Below are positions 25,077-33,824 of a DNA stretch of 64,000 nucleotides, one piece after another; the stretch's first letter is position 1; every line of letters starts with the position of its first letter. The position numbers were made by a program, and so were the translations under genes. The stretch comes from Caballeronia sp. M1242 (GTDB taxonomy: Bacteria > Pseudomonadota > Gammaproteobacteria > Burkholderiales > Burkholderiaceae): the NCBI RefSeq assembly GCF_017220215.1, contig NZ_CP071132.1, forward strand, positions 372,001-436,000, in the 5' to 3' direction. Under the pieces are notes generated by a model. It did not search any database. It worked only from the letters and a program-made list of their open reading frames with translations, and had not been told where the DNA came from.

Positions 25077-27206
25077 TCAATGCGCGTGCTGCGCGCCTTT
25101 CAAGGCCAACGCGATTTCCTTCGCCAGCGTCTCCGCGCGATACGGCTTGCTCAACAGCGTCACATTGGGACGCAGCACGCCGTCGCGCAGGATGATGTCG
25201 CGCGTGTAGCCCGAAACGTAGATCACGGGCACGGGCCGCGGCTGCGCGAACGCCCATTCCGCGAGATCGGCGCACTTCGCCTTGCCGGGCATCACCACGT
25301 CGGTCAGGATGAGGTCCACGCCGACGCCGCTTTGCAGCACGCTCATCGCGGCATCGCCGTTCGCGGCCTTGAGCACGGTGTAGTGCAAGGCTTCCAGAAT
25401 GGCGACCGTCGACGAAAGCACGGCGGCATCGTCATCCACCACGAGCAGCGTCGCGCCGCCCGTTTGCGTGGCGAGCGGGCCGCCGCGCACGGCCACGGCT
25501 TCTTGTTCGAAGCTGCGCGGAAAGTACAGTTCGACCGTGGTGCCCGAGCCCACCGTGCTCGATATGTCGATATGTCCGCCCGACTGCTTCACGAAGCCGA
25601 ACACCATGCTCAGGCCGAGACCCGTTCCGTGGCCTTCGGGCTTGGTCGTGAAGAACGGCTCGAACGCGTGTTCGAGCACGTGAGGGGCCATGCCCGAGCC
25701 GGTGTCGGATGCGCAGAGCCGCACGTATTCGCCGGGACGCACGTCCTTGCCTTCGCAGGCCGCTTCGTCGAGCACTTCGTTCGAGCATGTCAGCGTGAAC
25801 TTGCCGTCGCCGCGAATCGCGTCGCGTGCGTTGATCGCGAGATTGAGCAGCGCGTTCTCCAATTGATTGCGGTCGACGCAAAAGTTCCAGGCATCGTCCG
25901 GCAAGTGCGTGCCGATGGACACCGACGCGCCAACGGCATGCTGCAACAGTTCGCGGATTTCACCGAGCAGGCGGCGCGGATTGATGACCACCGGCGACTG
26001 CGGCTGCCGCCGCGCGAACGACAGCAGTTGCGAGGCGAGTTTCGCGCCGCGCTCCACGGCCTCCATCGCCGCATGCACGCGCTCGGGCACGCGCGGGTCC
26101 ATCGGCGGTAGATACTGCAGCAATTGCAGATTGCCGCTGATGGCTTGCAGCGTGTTGTTGAAGTCGTGCGCGACGCCGCCTGTCATCGCGCCGAGCGCCT
26201 CCATTTTCAGGCTCTGACGCAGTTGCGCTTCCACGGCGATGCGCGCGGCGACCGCCTCCGATATCTTGTCTTCCAGGCCGCGCGTCAGTTCCTTCAAACT
26301 TTCTTCGGCGATCTTGCGGTCGTGAATGTCGACGATGACGCCGGGAAAGCGCAAAGGCCGGCCGCGTTCGTCGTAGTCGCAGCGGCCGCTTGCGAGAATC
26401 CACATCCATCCGCCGCCGGGCGTGCGAATGCGGTATTCCGCGCGATACGGCACGCCGTCGCGCACGGTGCGTTCGATCGACTCGTGCACGTGCGCGCGAT
26501 CCGCCGGATGCATGATGTCGAGCGCGGCTTCCAGCGGCCAGCCCTCCGCCATCTGTTCGAACGGAACCGAGAACGTACGGGCGAAGCGTTCGTCGCCCAG
26601 CACGCGGTTCGACCCGATCTCCCACACGAACACGCCGAGCACGGCGCCCGAGTTCAACGCGAGATTCAGGCGGTCGTTGGCCTCGCGCAATGCGGCTTCC
26701 GCGACCGCGCGGTTGTGTTCGAGCAGCACGCGCTCGGTCGTATCGACGACGATGGCAAGCACGCCCGCGGGCGTGCCGTCGTCGGAGGCCACGGGACTGT
26801 AATGCAGATCGAGCCACACTTGCGCCGGACGGCCGTGGGTCGCGAGCACGAAGCCGATGTCGTGGTACGAAAGCGATTCGCCGCTCAAGCACGAGTCCAC
26901 GACATTGCGGTTGAACTCCGACGCTTCCGGCCAGGCTTGCTCGATCGGCATGCCGAGAATGCCGGGGTGCCGCACGCCGGAGAACTTCGCGTATGCATCG
27001 TTGTATAGCAAGGTGCCCTCTTCGCCCCATAGCACCGCCATCGGCAACGCATTGCGCAGCATCACCTGCACGACGGAGCGCAGCGCCTGCGGCCATTCGC
27101 CGATGCTGCCGAGCGGCGTGGTCGACCAGTCGAAATCGCGAATGGCGCGGGCTGTCTCCCCGACCCATGAATCGAGTTGAATTGAATCGATGGTGGTGGA
27201 CGTCAA
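25077..27206 (-). CDS. PAS hybrid sensor histidine kinase with C-terminal receiver
   Basis: About 709 residues. Two PAS/PAC sensor domains (about 45-165 and 180-300) are followed by HisKA with the phosphorylated His in GGVAHDFNN (about residue 347), HATPase (NARDAIRGDGKFTL, DTGSGMAP and GTGLGLSMVFGFV) and a receiver domain (LLVVDDDAAV, phospho-acceptor Asp about 636 in LTDVVMPG, Lys in LSKPY). No membrane helix, so it is cytosolic. The start is uncertain: TTG at 27206 has AAGG before it, and another TTG is 15 codons upstream. No ATG is well placed. No partner regulator gene is adjacent. Confidence 0.87.
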   Translation of the reverse strand: MTSTTIDSIQLDSWVGETARAIRDFDWSTTPLGSIGEWPQALRSVVQVMLRNALPMAVLWGEEGTLLYNDAYAKFSGVRHPGILGMPIEQAWPEASEFNRNVVDSCLSGESLSYHDIGFVLATHGRPAQVWLDLHYSPVASDDGTPAGVLAIVVDTTERVLLEHNRAVAEAALREANDRLNLALNSGAVLGVFVWEIGSNRVLGDERFARTFSVPFEQMAEGWPLEAALDIMHPADRAHVHESIERTVRDGVPYRAEYRIRTPGGGWMWILASGRCDYDERGRPLRFPGVIVDIHDRKIAEESLKELTRGLEDKISEAVAARIAVEAQLRQSLKMEALGAMTGGVAHDFNNTLQAISGNLQLLQYLPPMDPRVPERVHAAMEAVERGAKLASQLLSFARRQPQSPVVINPRRLLGEIRELLQHAVGASVSIGTHLPDDAWNFCVDRNQLENALLNLAINARDAIRGDGKFTLTCSNEVLDEAACEGKDVRPGEYVRLCASDTGSGMAPHVLEHAFEPFFTTKPEGHGTGLGLSMVFGFVKQSGGHIDISSTVGSGTTVELYFPRSFEQEAVAVRGGPLATQTGGATLLVVDDDAAVLSSTVAILEALHYTVLKAANGDAAMSVLQSGVGVDLILTDVVMPGKAKCADLAEWAFAQPRPVPVIYVSGYTRDIILRDGVLRPNVTLLSKPYRAETLAKEIALALKGAQHAH

Positions 27207-27359
27207 GGCCGGCCTTTTTTGTCGAGTTTTTGCGCACGGAGCCTCAATCAAGAGCCGCGCGCTTCATGCGAGAGCATAAGGGCTATTGCGCTCGCACGCG
27301 CAAAAAAGACGCTTGACCTCATGCGCGCCGCGCTGAGCCTTCAGGAAGAATGGCGTGTT

Positions 27360-27998
27360 TTAAGGCGTCTTCGGCCGGCGCACGACACGCACTTTGGCTG
27401 CCCGTCCGCCGCCGCAAAAGAAGCGGTCATGCCCGTCTGATTCGAGCCCCGAGATGCTCGCGCCCTCGGGCATGTCGAGCCTTTCGAGCACATGGCCCGT
27501 GGCCGGATCGACGTGGCGCAACTCGCTTTCATCGCCTTCCCATGTGGCGTGCCACAACTCGCCTTCGACCCACGTCACGCCCGTCACGAACCGGTTCGAT
27601 TCGATGGTGCGCAAAATCTCGCCGCTCGTCGCATCGATCTGATGGATCTTGCGGTCACGGTACTGGCCGACCCAGAGCGTGCCTTCGCCCCACGCGAGGC
27701 CCGAGTCCGCGCCGCCACCCGGCGCCGGAATCGTCGAGACGACGTGGCCCGTGCGCGGATCGATCTTCTGGATGCGGTCTTCCGCGATCTGATAGAGATG
27801 CTCGCCGTCGAAAGCCGTTCCCGCATGGGCCGCGACATGGAGCTTGCGTTGCGGCTCGCCTGTCGCGGGATCGAACGCATTGAGCGTATCGCCTGCCGCG
27901 AACCACACGGCATGACCGTCGAACGTGACGCCGTGCACGCCTTCCACATCTGGAAAAGGCCCGTATTCACGAATGATTTCTGCTTTCGCGCGTTTCAT
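27360..27998 (-). CDS. Beta-propeller (Vgb/glutamine-cyclotransferase-like) protein
   Basis: A 212-residue soluble protein of repeated propeller blades: VHGVTFDGHAVWFAAGDTLNAFDPATGE, then DGEHLYQIAEDRIQKIDPRTGHV, GEGTLWVGQYRDRKIHQIDATSGE and GELWHATWEGDESELRHVDPATGH (each shown in part). There is no signal peptide, unlike secreted relatives. The blades resemble streptogramin-lyase-type or glutaminyl-cyclase-like propellers, but enzymatic residues are not identifiable. It lies 45 bases downstream of the helix-turn-helix regulator gene on the same strand, so the two may be co-transcribed. Confidence 0.75.
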   Translation of the reverse strand: MKRAKAEIIREYGPFPDVEGVHGVTFDGHAVWFAAGDTLNAFDPATGEPQRKLHVAAHAGTAFDGEHLYQIAEDRIQKIDPRTGHVVSTIPAPGGGADSGLAWGEGTLWVGQYRDRKIHQIDATSGEILRTIESNRFVTGVTWVEGELWHATWEGDESELRHVDPATGHVLERLDMPEGASISGLESDGHDRFFCGGGRAAKVRVVRRPKTP

Positions 27999-28043
27999 GG
28001 CTTGGTCCTCTCGTCGCGCATCGTTCGATGCATGGCGATGATG

Positions 28044-29264
28044 CTAGCCGCTCGCGAGATCGGCGGGGAGTAACAAGGCCGACGCGAATCCCGGCGTAGG
28101 CGGCGCGAGCCAGCGGCGCGCGCGACCGCGCCCGAACGACTGCACCTTGCCCGACGCGGCCAATGTTTCCAGCGCGCGTTGCACCGTGCGTTGACTGGCA
28201 TTGAGCGCAAGCGCGAGCGCGGAACTCGACCACGCTTCGCCGTCAGACAGACAGGCGAGCAGTGGCGCGTGCGCGTCGTCAAGAGGCCGCGCGAGCACGG
28301 CCACATGTGCCGCTCGATGCGGCGCGAGCGCGTACCCGTCGCGCGTGGCCCGAATCTGCGCCAGTGGCCGCAGCAGCGTGCGCAAGCGTCCCATCTCGAC
28401 CCGCAGCCGCGCGCGATGCGTCTCGTTCGCGTGACGCATGCGAAACGCGGATGCAATCAGTCGATCGCGCGGTACGTCGTCGGGCGATGCCTCGCCGAGC
28501 ATGCGTGCGAGCGTGAAAAGCACCGGGCGCGTGGCGAGCGAAACGAGCGTGTGCGCATCGCGCACGGCATGGCGGCAGGCGTCGATCACGAGCGTGTTCG
28601 ATGCGAACAATGCTTCCACATCGTCCAGCAGGACAAGACGCGTCTCGCCTTGTGCGACGAGCCGCGCAGCGGGCGTATCGAGCAGCGCGCGCGCATGGTC
28701 CACTTCCGCGGACAGCGCGGCAATGCCCGCGACTTGCGCGGCTTGTCTCGCGCGATCCAGCGCGGCGCGGGCTCCTTGCGCCTGAAGACGGCGCATGGCG
28801 ATGCCCGCTTCGATCAGCGCATGCGCGGCAAGCAACGCGGGCGGGAGCGCGGACGCATCCAGCGCGCGAAGCGCTTCTTCCGCTTCGTCGATGCGCCCGA
28901 TAAGGAGCGCGCGTCGCACGCCGAGATAACGCGCATGCGCCGCGTTGATGCGATCGCCGTGCGCTTCGAGCGTCGCGCGCGCATGGTCCAGCGCCTTCGC
29001 GGGCCACGCGAGTTCGCGCGATGCGAGCGCAATCTCGGCTTCGGCCACGACGCAGCGGGCGCGCGCCACCGCTTCCTTCGCGCCGAACCCGCGAGACGCG
29101 CGCCTGAGCAGCGCCTTCGCACGCGGGAAGTCGCCGAGCTGCGCCATCGCGATGCCGCGCAGCGCGAGCGCGGGAGCATCGTCGCGCAGCGCCACGCGAT
29201 TCAGCGCGCCGAGCGGATCGCCTGCCGCGAGCGCGCGCGCCGCCGCCGTCATCAACGAATCCAT
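28044..29264 (-). CDS. Helical-repeat regulator with C-terminal winged HTH
   Basis: A 406-residue protein. The N-terminal two thirds are Ala-rich helical hairpins of TPR type (GDFPRAKALLRRASRGFG and similar). The C-terminus holds a DNA-binding part (SSSALALALNASQRTVQRALETLAASGKVQSFGRGRARRWL in overlapping parts, about residues 340-385). It is divergent from the DUF899 gene at 29394 (129-bp gap) and upstream of the propeller gene, so it is a probable local regulator of one or both. No effector domain of known type. Confidence 0.75.
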   Translation of the reverse strand: MDSLMTAAARALAAGDPLGALNRVALRDDAPALALRGIAMAQLGDFPRAKALLRRASRGFGAKEAVARARCVVAEAEIALASRELAWPAKALDHARATLEAHGDRINAAHARYLGVRRALLIGRIDEAEEALRALDASALPPALLAAHALIEAGIAMRRLQAQGARAALDRARQAAQVAGIAALSAEVDHARALLDTPAARLVAQGETRLVLLDDVEALFASNTLVIDACRHAVRDAHTLVSLATRPVLFTLARMLGEASPDDVPRDRLIASAFRMRHANETHRARLRVEMGRLRTLLRPLAQIRATRDGYALAPHRAAHVAVLARPLDDAHAPLLACLSDGEAWSSSALALALNASQRTVQRALETLAASGKVQSFGRGRARRWLAPPTPGFASALLLPADLASG

Positions 29265-29393
29265 GCGAATCCCGACACGCTTGTCACTCCCCCGCGTCCG
29301 ATGCCCCGCACTAATCTAACACCATGCATGGCGCGCTTTGCAATGAATCCCAAACCGGTGCGCACGCACCGCCGCACAACGGAGGCAACGCAA

Positions 29394-30155
29394 ATGACGA
29401 CTCACACGACTGCCACACACAATGACTGGCTCGCCGCACGGCTCGATCTGCTGAAAGCCGAGAAGGAGCTCACGCGCCACAGCGACGAGCTCGCGCGGCA
29501 ACGTCAGGCTTTGCCGTGGGTTCGCATCGACAAGACATATCGCTTCGATACCGAAGCCGGCGATGCCACGCTCGCCGACCTCTTTGGCGGGCGCTCGCAA
29601 CTGCTCGTCTATCACTTCATGTTCGGACCGGACTGGCGCGCGGGCTGCCCGTCGTGCTCGTCGATCGCGGACGGCTTCGATGGCTTCGCCGTTCATCTCG
29701 CGCATCACGATGTCGCGCTGTGGGCGGTCTCGCGGGCGTCCATCGACAAGCTCGCGGCCTATAAGAAGCGCATGGGATGGCGGTTTCCGTGGGCATCCGC
29801 GAAGAATGGCGAGTTCAACTACGACTTCAACGTGTCGTTCACCGAGGCGCAGCAGCGCGCGGGCGACATCGAATACAACTTTGCGCGCGGCGGCCACGCG
29901 ATGGACATGAAGGACGCGCCCGAACCCGTCAAGGCGTTCGCGGCCGCTTGCGGCACCGACGCGCCGACCTTCACGCGCGATCGCCCCGGCATGAGCGCAT
30001 TCGCGATGGAAGACGGCGTCGTCTATCACACGTATTCGGCGTATGCGCGCGGGCTCGATGCGCTCTGGGGCATGTATCAATGGCTCGATCGCGCGCCGAA
30101 AGGACGCAATGAGAACGGCATCTGGTGGAAGCGCCATGACGAGTACGCCGACTGA
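29394..30155 (+). CDS. DUF899 thioredoxin-like protein
   Basis: A 253-residue DUF899 protein with a thioredoxin-like fold. Family signatures are LPWVRIDKTYRF, LLVYHFMFGPDWRAGCPSCSSIADGF (shown across its CxxC-like GCPSCS) and the late VYHTYSAYARGLDALWGMYQWLD. The ATG has a strong GGAGG site eight bases upstream; a much longer open frame to the left runs antisense through the regulator and is not coding. The 3' end overlaps the DUF2182 gene. Biochemical role unproven. Confidence 0.9.
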   Translation: MTTHTTATHNDWLAARLDLLKAEKELTRHSDELARQRQALPWVRIDKTYRFDTEAGDATLADLFGGRSQLLVYHFMFGPDWRAGCPSCSSIADGFDGFAVHLAHHDVALWAVSRASIDKLAAYKKRMGWRFPWASAKNGEFNYDFNVSFTEAQQRAGDIEYNFARGGHAMDMKDAPEPVKAFAAACGTDAPTFTRDRPGMSAFAMEDGVVYHTYSAYARGLDALWGMYQWLDRAPKGRNENGIWWKRHDEYAD

Positions 30156-30849
30156 TTTCGTCATGCTCAGCGGGGACGAGCGGCGCGGACTCGTCGCGCT
30201 GCTTGCTTTCGCGTTCTTGCTCAGTGCCGCGTTGCTCGCCGCGTGTCATGCGTGCATGCCCTCGATGGACTGGGCGCGTCCTTGCGGCCAGACGCCGCTC
30301 GGCGCGGCAGTCTCCTTCGTCGCTGCGTGGGCCGTCATGATGAACGCGATGATGCTGCCGCCGTTCGCGCAGACGTTGTGGCGCTATCGCCGGTGAGGCG
30401 CGTCGGCGCTTGCGCTCATGACGGCCGGTTATGTCACGGCATGGTCGATGACCGGCATCGCGATGTATCCGCTCGGCGCGACATGGAGCGTGCTCTTCAT
30501 GACGAAGCCCGTCACCGGCGGCGCGGTGATCGTGCTTGCCGGCATGGTGCAATCGAGCCGATGGAAGGCACGCCGTCTCGCGCGTTGCCGTTCCACCAGC
30601 GAGCATCGCTCGACGATGCTTGCATCGTATGAACACGGGATACGGCACGGCATGCAGTGCATTGCATCGTGCGCGGCGCTCACCGTGGCTTTATGCGTCG
30701 CGGGCATGGCGGACCCGCGAGCAGTGGCCGCGGTGACGTTCGCCATCGCCGCCGAACGCCTGCTGCCTTTCGGGCATTGCGTGGCAAAAGGCATTGGTGT
30801 ACTGATGATCGCAGCGGGCGCGGCGTGGATGCTTCACGCCGTCGCATGA
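30136..30849 (+). pseudogene. DUF2182 membrane protein gene interrupted by an in-frame TGA
   Basis: The frame that begins at 30136 (or ATG 30163) encodes a DUF2182 metal-binding-type membrane protein but meets TGA at 30394-30396. The same frame then continues open to 30849. Before the stop is AAWAVMMNAMMLPPFAQTLWRYRR, and after it GASALALMTAGYVTAWSMTG and a second half with VQSSRWKARRLARC, together one DUF2182 domain of about 237 codons. No frameshift is needed. TGA from CGA (Arg) is the simplest origin. The gene overlaps DUF899 by 20 bases. An internal ATG at 30418 could yield the C-terminal half only. Confidence 0.82.
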
Positions 30850-31014
30850 AATAAAACGATCGGCCGTGCGCTTTCCTCATCCATGTTTTCCCGGACTCAA
30901 GCGCGGCGCGCGGCGGTCGATATACAAAGGTCGATGGAATCCCTCGGCCGCGCAGTGGGCGCAGCATCGCCGCCTGGAGCGTGCATGACGCGATGCAGCC
31001 ATTTCGGGGAATTC

Positions 31015-32556
31015 ATGTTTTCGACTATCAAAGGGCGGCTGGCTTTGGCCATGACGCTGCTGAGCGCGCTCTTGATCGGCATCGGCGTGCTCGGGCTCAT
31101 CGGCATGACACACGCGAACTCGGTGACGCATGATCTGTTCACGAACGAAATGCCGAGCGCGGTTTCCGTCGGCAACGCCGAGATGTTCATGGCACGCGAG
31201 CGTCTGAGCTTCGACCGCGCCGCCTTGAACGTGGGCACGAGCGCGGCCGAAGATGCGATCGGGCGCGGCGCGCTCATGCGTAAGACCTCCGACGAAGCAT
31301 GGGCCAAATACGCATCGCTGGCCCAGGATCCGGAAGAAAAGGCGCTCGGCGAGAAGTTCAATCAGCAGCGTCTCGCGATGCAGAAGCTGATCGACGAAGG
31401 CTACGCGGACGTGCGCGCGAAGGACCAGGAGAAGATCACCGCCGACGCCAGCGCCATGCAGGCGGCGTTCAACGAATTCGCCAAGACGGGCGTCGCGCTG
31501 CGCAAGCTGCAGTTCGACTTGGCGCAACGCGCGTACGACGCGGGACAAGCCCAGTTCGAAACCTTCCGCCTGTTGAGCATCGCGGCAGTCCTCGCAGGCG
31601 TCGCTGCCGCGATTTATTCGTGGGCGTCGCTGCGCCGCCGCATCGCGCGTCCGCTCGATGCCGCGCTCACGCAGTTCAGTGCGATTGCATCAGGCGATCT
31701 GCGCCGCGAAGTGACGGTCAGCTCGAACGATGAAATGGGCCAACTGCTGCGCGGCCTTTCGACGATGCAAGCGAGCCTCATCGACACCGTGCGTTCGGTA
31801 CGCTCGGGCAGCGAGTCGATCGCCTCTGCAACGAAACAAATCGCAGCGGGCAATATCGACTTGTCATCGCGCACGGAACAGCAGGCTTCGGCGTTGCAGG
31901 AAACGGCGTCGAGCATGGATGAACTGACAGGCACCGTCAAACAGAACGCCGACAACGCGCGTCAGGCGAGCAAGCTGGCCGCCAATGCGTCGGAGATTGC
32001 GAGCAAGGGCAGCCATGTCGTGTCGCAAGTCGTCACGACGATGGGCGAGATCAATCAAAGCTCGGCGAAGATCGCGGACATCATTACGATCATCGAAGGC
32101 ATCGCGTTCCAGACCAACATTCTCGCGTTGAACGCCGCCGTGGAAGCGGCGCGCGCTGGCGAAGAAGGACGCGGCTTCGCTGTCGTGGCGGGTGAAGTGC
32201 GCTCGCTCGCACAACGTTCGTCGGCGGCAGCGAAGGAGATCAAGGAACTGATCGACACATCGGTGGAGCGGGTGCAGTCGGGCAGCGCGCTTGTCGACGA
32301 AGCCGGCCGCACGATGACCGAAATCAGCGGCGCGGTGCAGCGCGTGACCGACATCATGGGCGAGATCGCGGCGGCATCGGAAGAGCAGAGCAGCGGCATT
32401 GATCAGGTGGCGCGCGCCGTGACGCAGATGGACGAAGTGACGCAGCAAAACGCGGCGCTCGTCGAGGAAGCGGCAGCCGCCGCGCAATCGCTGGAGGACC
32501 AGGCGGCGGCGCTGCGCACGGCGGTGGAGACGTTCAGGCTGCATGAGGCTGCGTGA
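31015..32556 (+). CDS. Methyl-accepting chemotaxis protein
   Basis: A 512-residue transducer. N-terminal membrane helix (LALAMTLLSALLIGIGVLGLIG), a periplasmic four-helix Tar-type ligand domain (about 35-190), a second membrane helix (LLSIAAVLAGVAAAIYSWASL), HAMP (RRRIARPLDAALTQFSAIASGDL) and a cytoplasmic signalling hairpin with the invariant tip EGIAFQTNILALNAAVEAARAG (in part). The start was set at 31015 because GGGGA precedes it and the protein then begins MFSTIKGRLALAM. It lacks a C-terminal NWETF-like CheR-docking pentapeptide. The ligand is unknown. Confidence 0.93.
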   Translation: MFSTIKGRLALAMTLLSALLIGIGVLGLIGMTHANSVTHDLFTNEMPSAVSVGNAEMFMARERLSFDRAALNVGTSAAEDAIGRGALMRKTSDEAWAKYASLAQDPEEKALGEKFNQQRLAMQKLIDEGYADVRAKDQEKITADASAMQAAFNEFAKTGVALRKLQFDLAQRAYDAGQAQFETFRLLSIAAVLAGVAAAIYSWASLRRRIARPLDAALTQFSAIASGDLRREVTVSSNDEMGQLLRGLSTMQASLIDTVRSVRSGSESIASATKQIAAGNIDLSSRTEQQASALQETASSMDELTGTVKQNADNARQASKLAANASEIASKGSHVVSQVVTTMGEINQSSAKIADIITIIEGIAFQTNILALNAAVEAARAGEEGRGFAVVAGEVRSLAQRSSAAAKEIKELIDTSVERVQSGSALVDEAGRTMTEISGAVQRVTDIMGEIAAASEEQSSGIDQVARAVTQMDEVTQQNAALVEEAAAAAQSLEDQAAALRTAVETFRLHEAA

Positions 32557-32594
32557 GGTTGCGTGAGCGCGCAACGGGTTCGTGCGCCCTTCGC

Positions 32595-33824
32595 TTATTG
32601 ACCGCACCGCCCGATTGCAGCAGCATCGTCGCGCGTGTTGCCTGCATGTGCGCGGATGCGATCGGCAAGATCCACTGATGGCGCTTCGTACGAGTAGCAG
32701 TACGGCGGCTTCGGCACCTTGCCCGGTTGCTCGTCTTGCAGCACCGCTTTCGCGTCGCCGAGGTACAGGTTGTCGCGTACCGAAAGAAACGCCTGATAGC
32801 CGTGCGTGTACCCGTAGAGCGACTTCGTGCGCTCATAGTGTTCGCGATCCGATTCGCCATTGACGAGCGCGCTGCGTGCCGGCGCCTGCGGAATGTAGCG
32901 GCAGTAATTCGCGTTGACGCCTTCGACCGTCGGGAAGTATGCCGGCTCCGTGCAAGCGCGATGCGCGGCGTTCGAAAAGACATTGCCTTCGACGAGCGCC
33001 CTCGCCTCCAGGCTGAAGCTCATGCCGTAGAAGTCCCAGTTCTGGATGAGATTGTTGTAGAGGTGGACCGTCCCAAACTGCGCGCGCGGGTTACGCTGCA
33101 TGGTATCGACGAAGTAGCTATGGTGAATCGTCACGCGAGCGATCGCATCGCGCTCGTAGTTGGCAAAGAGATTGTCATCGGTGATGTTGTTGACCAGCAT
33201 GACCTTGTCGTCATCGTGAAACTTCACCCACGAGACCGTGACATCGGTCGAGCCGTTCTTCACGTTGACGAGCCGAGCCGCGAACCGCGAGAGATCGAGG
33301 TGATCGATCCAGACATCGTGCGATCCATTGGCGATGTCGATCGCCTGCGCGAACGTGCGCAAGCGGCCGTCTATCGTCAGATGCGTCACGATGACGTTCG
33401 CGCTGCCATAGATGCCGAAGCCGTAGTCCAGCAGTTCCACCATGTGTCCGCGGCCGTCTATCGTCACGTTGGACGGCACGCGAAGCATGGACGCGAGCGC
33501 GATCTTCATGTCCGACGGGAAGCGAATCCAGGTGGGTCCGCGCGCATGCACGAGCGCATCGCGCAACGATCCCGGCCCGGCGTCCGCCGCCAACGACACA
33601 ACTACGACCTTGCCGTCCAGTCCGCCCGTCGCCGCGCGGCCATAGCCTTCTCGCTGTTGAAGAAGTTTGGACACCATCGCGCAATCCGCGGTCGCACGCT
33701 CGCATGCATCGCGCGGCGCGGCGGATGCCGGCATGCACGCGGCCATCGACGCACACGCGATCATGCTAACGATGCACGTCCGCAGCGCCCAGCGAAGGCG
33801 CTCAAAGTTCGTTGAGATCTTCAT
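32595..33824 (-). CDS. Exported polysaccharide lyase family 1 (pectate-lyase-like), candidate Vi-type capsule lyase
   Basis: A 409-residue parallel beta-helix protein of the PL1 pectate lyase type. An export signal occupies residues 1-36 (cut after ASA, or a lipobox ending MAAC). The PL1 landmarks are VWIDHLDLS (Asp174, Asp177), KFHDDDKVMLV (Asp204-206, Lys207) and VTIHHSYFVDTMQRNPRAQFG with the presumed catalytic Arg244. The second Arg usual in the RxPxxR motif is Gln here. Its ATG overlaps the tviC-like stop (ATGA), so it is the last gene of the Vi-like capsule operon. Vi polymer is alpha-1,4-linked GalNAcA, pectin-like, so capsule trimming is the inferred role rather than plant pectin attack. 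Confidence 0.8.
   Translation of the reverse strand: MKISTNFERLRWALRTCIVSMIACASMAACMPASAAPRDACERATADCAMVSKLLQQREGYGRAATGGLDGKVVVVSLAADAGPGSLRDALVHARGPTWIRFPSDMKIALASMLRVPSNVTIDGRGHMVELLDYGFGIYGSANVIVTHLTIDGRLRTFAQAIDIANGSHDVWIDHLDLSRFAARLVNVKNGSTDVTVSWVKFHDDDKVMLVNNITDDNLFANYERDAIARVTIHHSYFVDTMQRNPRAQFGTVHLYNNLIQNWDFYGMSFSLEARALVEGNVFSNAAHRACTEPAYFPTVEGVNANYCRYIPQAPARSALVNGESDREHYERTKSLYGYTHGYQAFLSVRDNLYLGDAKAVLQDEQPGKVPKPPYCYSYEAPSVDLADRIRAHAGNTRDDAAAIGRCGQ

Noticed and set aside
28179..29393. Open plus-strand extension upstream of DUF899
   Set aside because: It runs antisense through the HTH regulator gene. DUF899 has its own strong ribosome site and family-typical start at 29394.
30394..30396. 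Recoded TGA (selenocysteine) in the DUF2182 gene
   Set aside because: The residue sits in a loop after two arginines, with no reason for selenium chemistry and no visible SECIS-like hairpin directly after it. A nonsense mutation is simpler.
32558..32575. GTTGCG/CGCAAC hairpin between the MCP and the lyase gene
   Set aside because: The 6-bp arms are short and there is no U-tract on either strand. It is part of a small run of TGCGTGAG-type repeats in the MCP 3' end.
32595..33824. Plant-pathogen pectinase interpretation of the PL1 gene
   Set aside because: No other pectin genes are nearby, and it is start-stop coupled to a capsule gene, so a capsule-related role is preferred.
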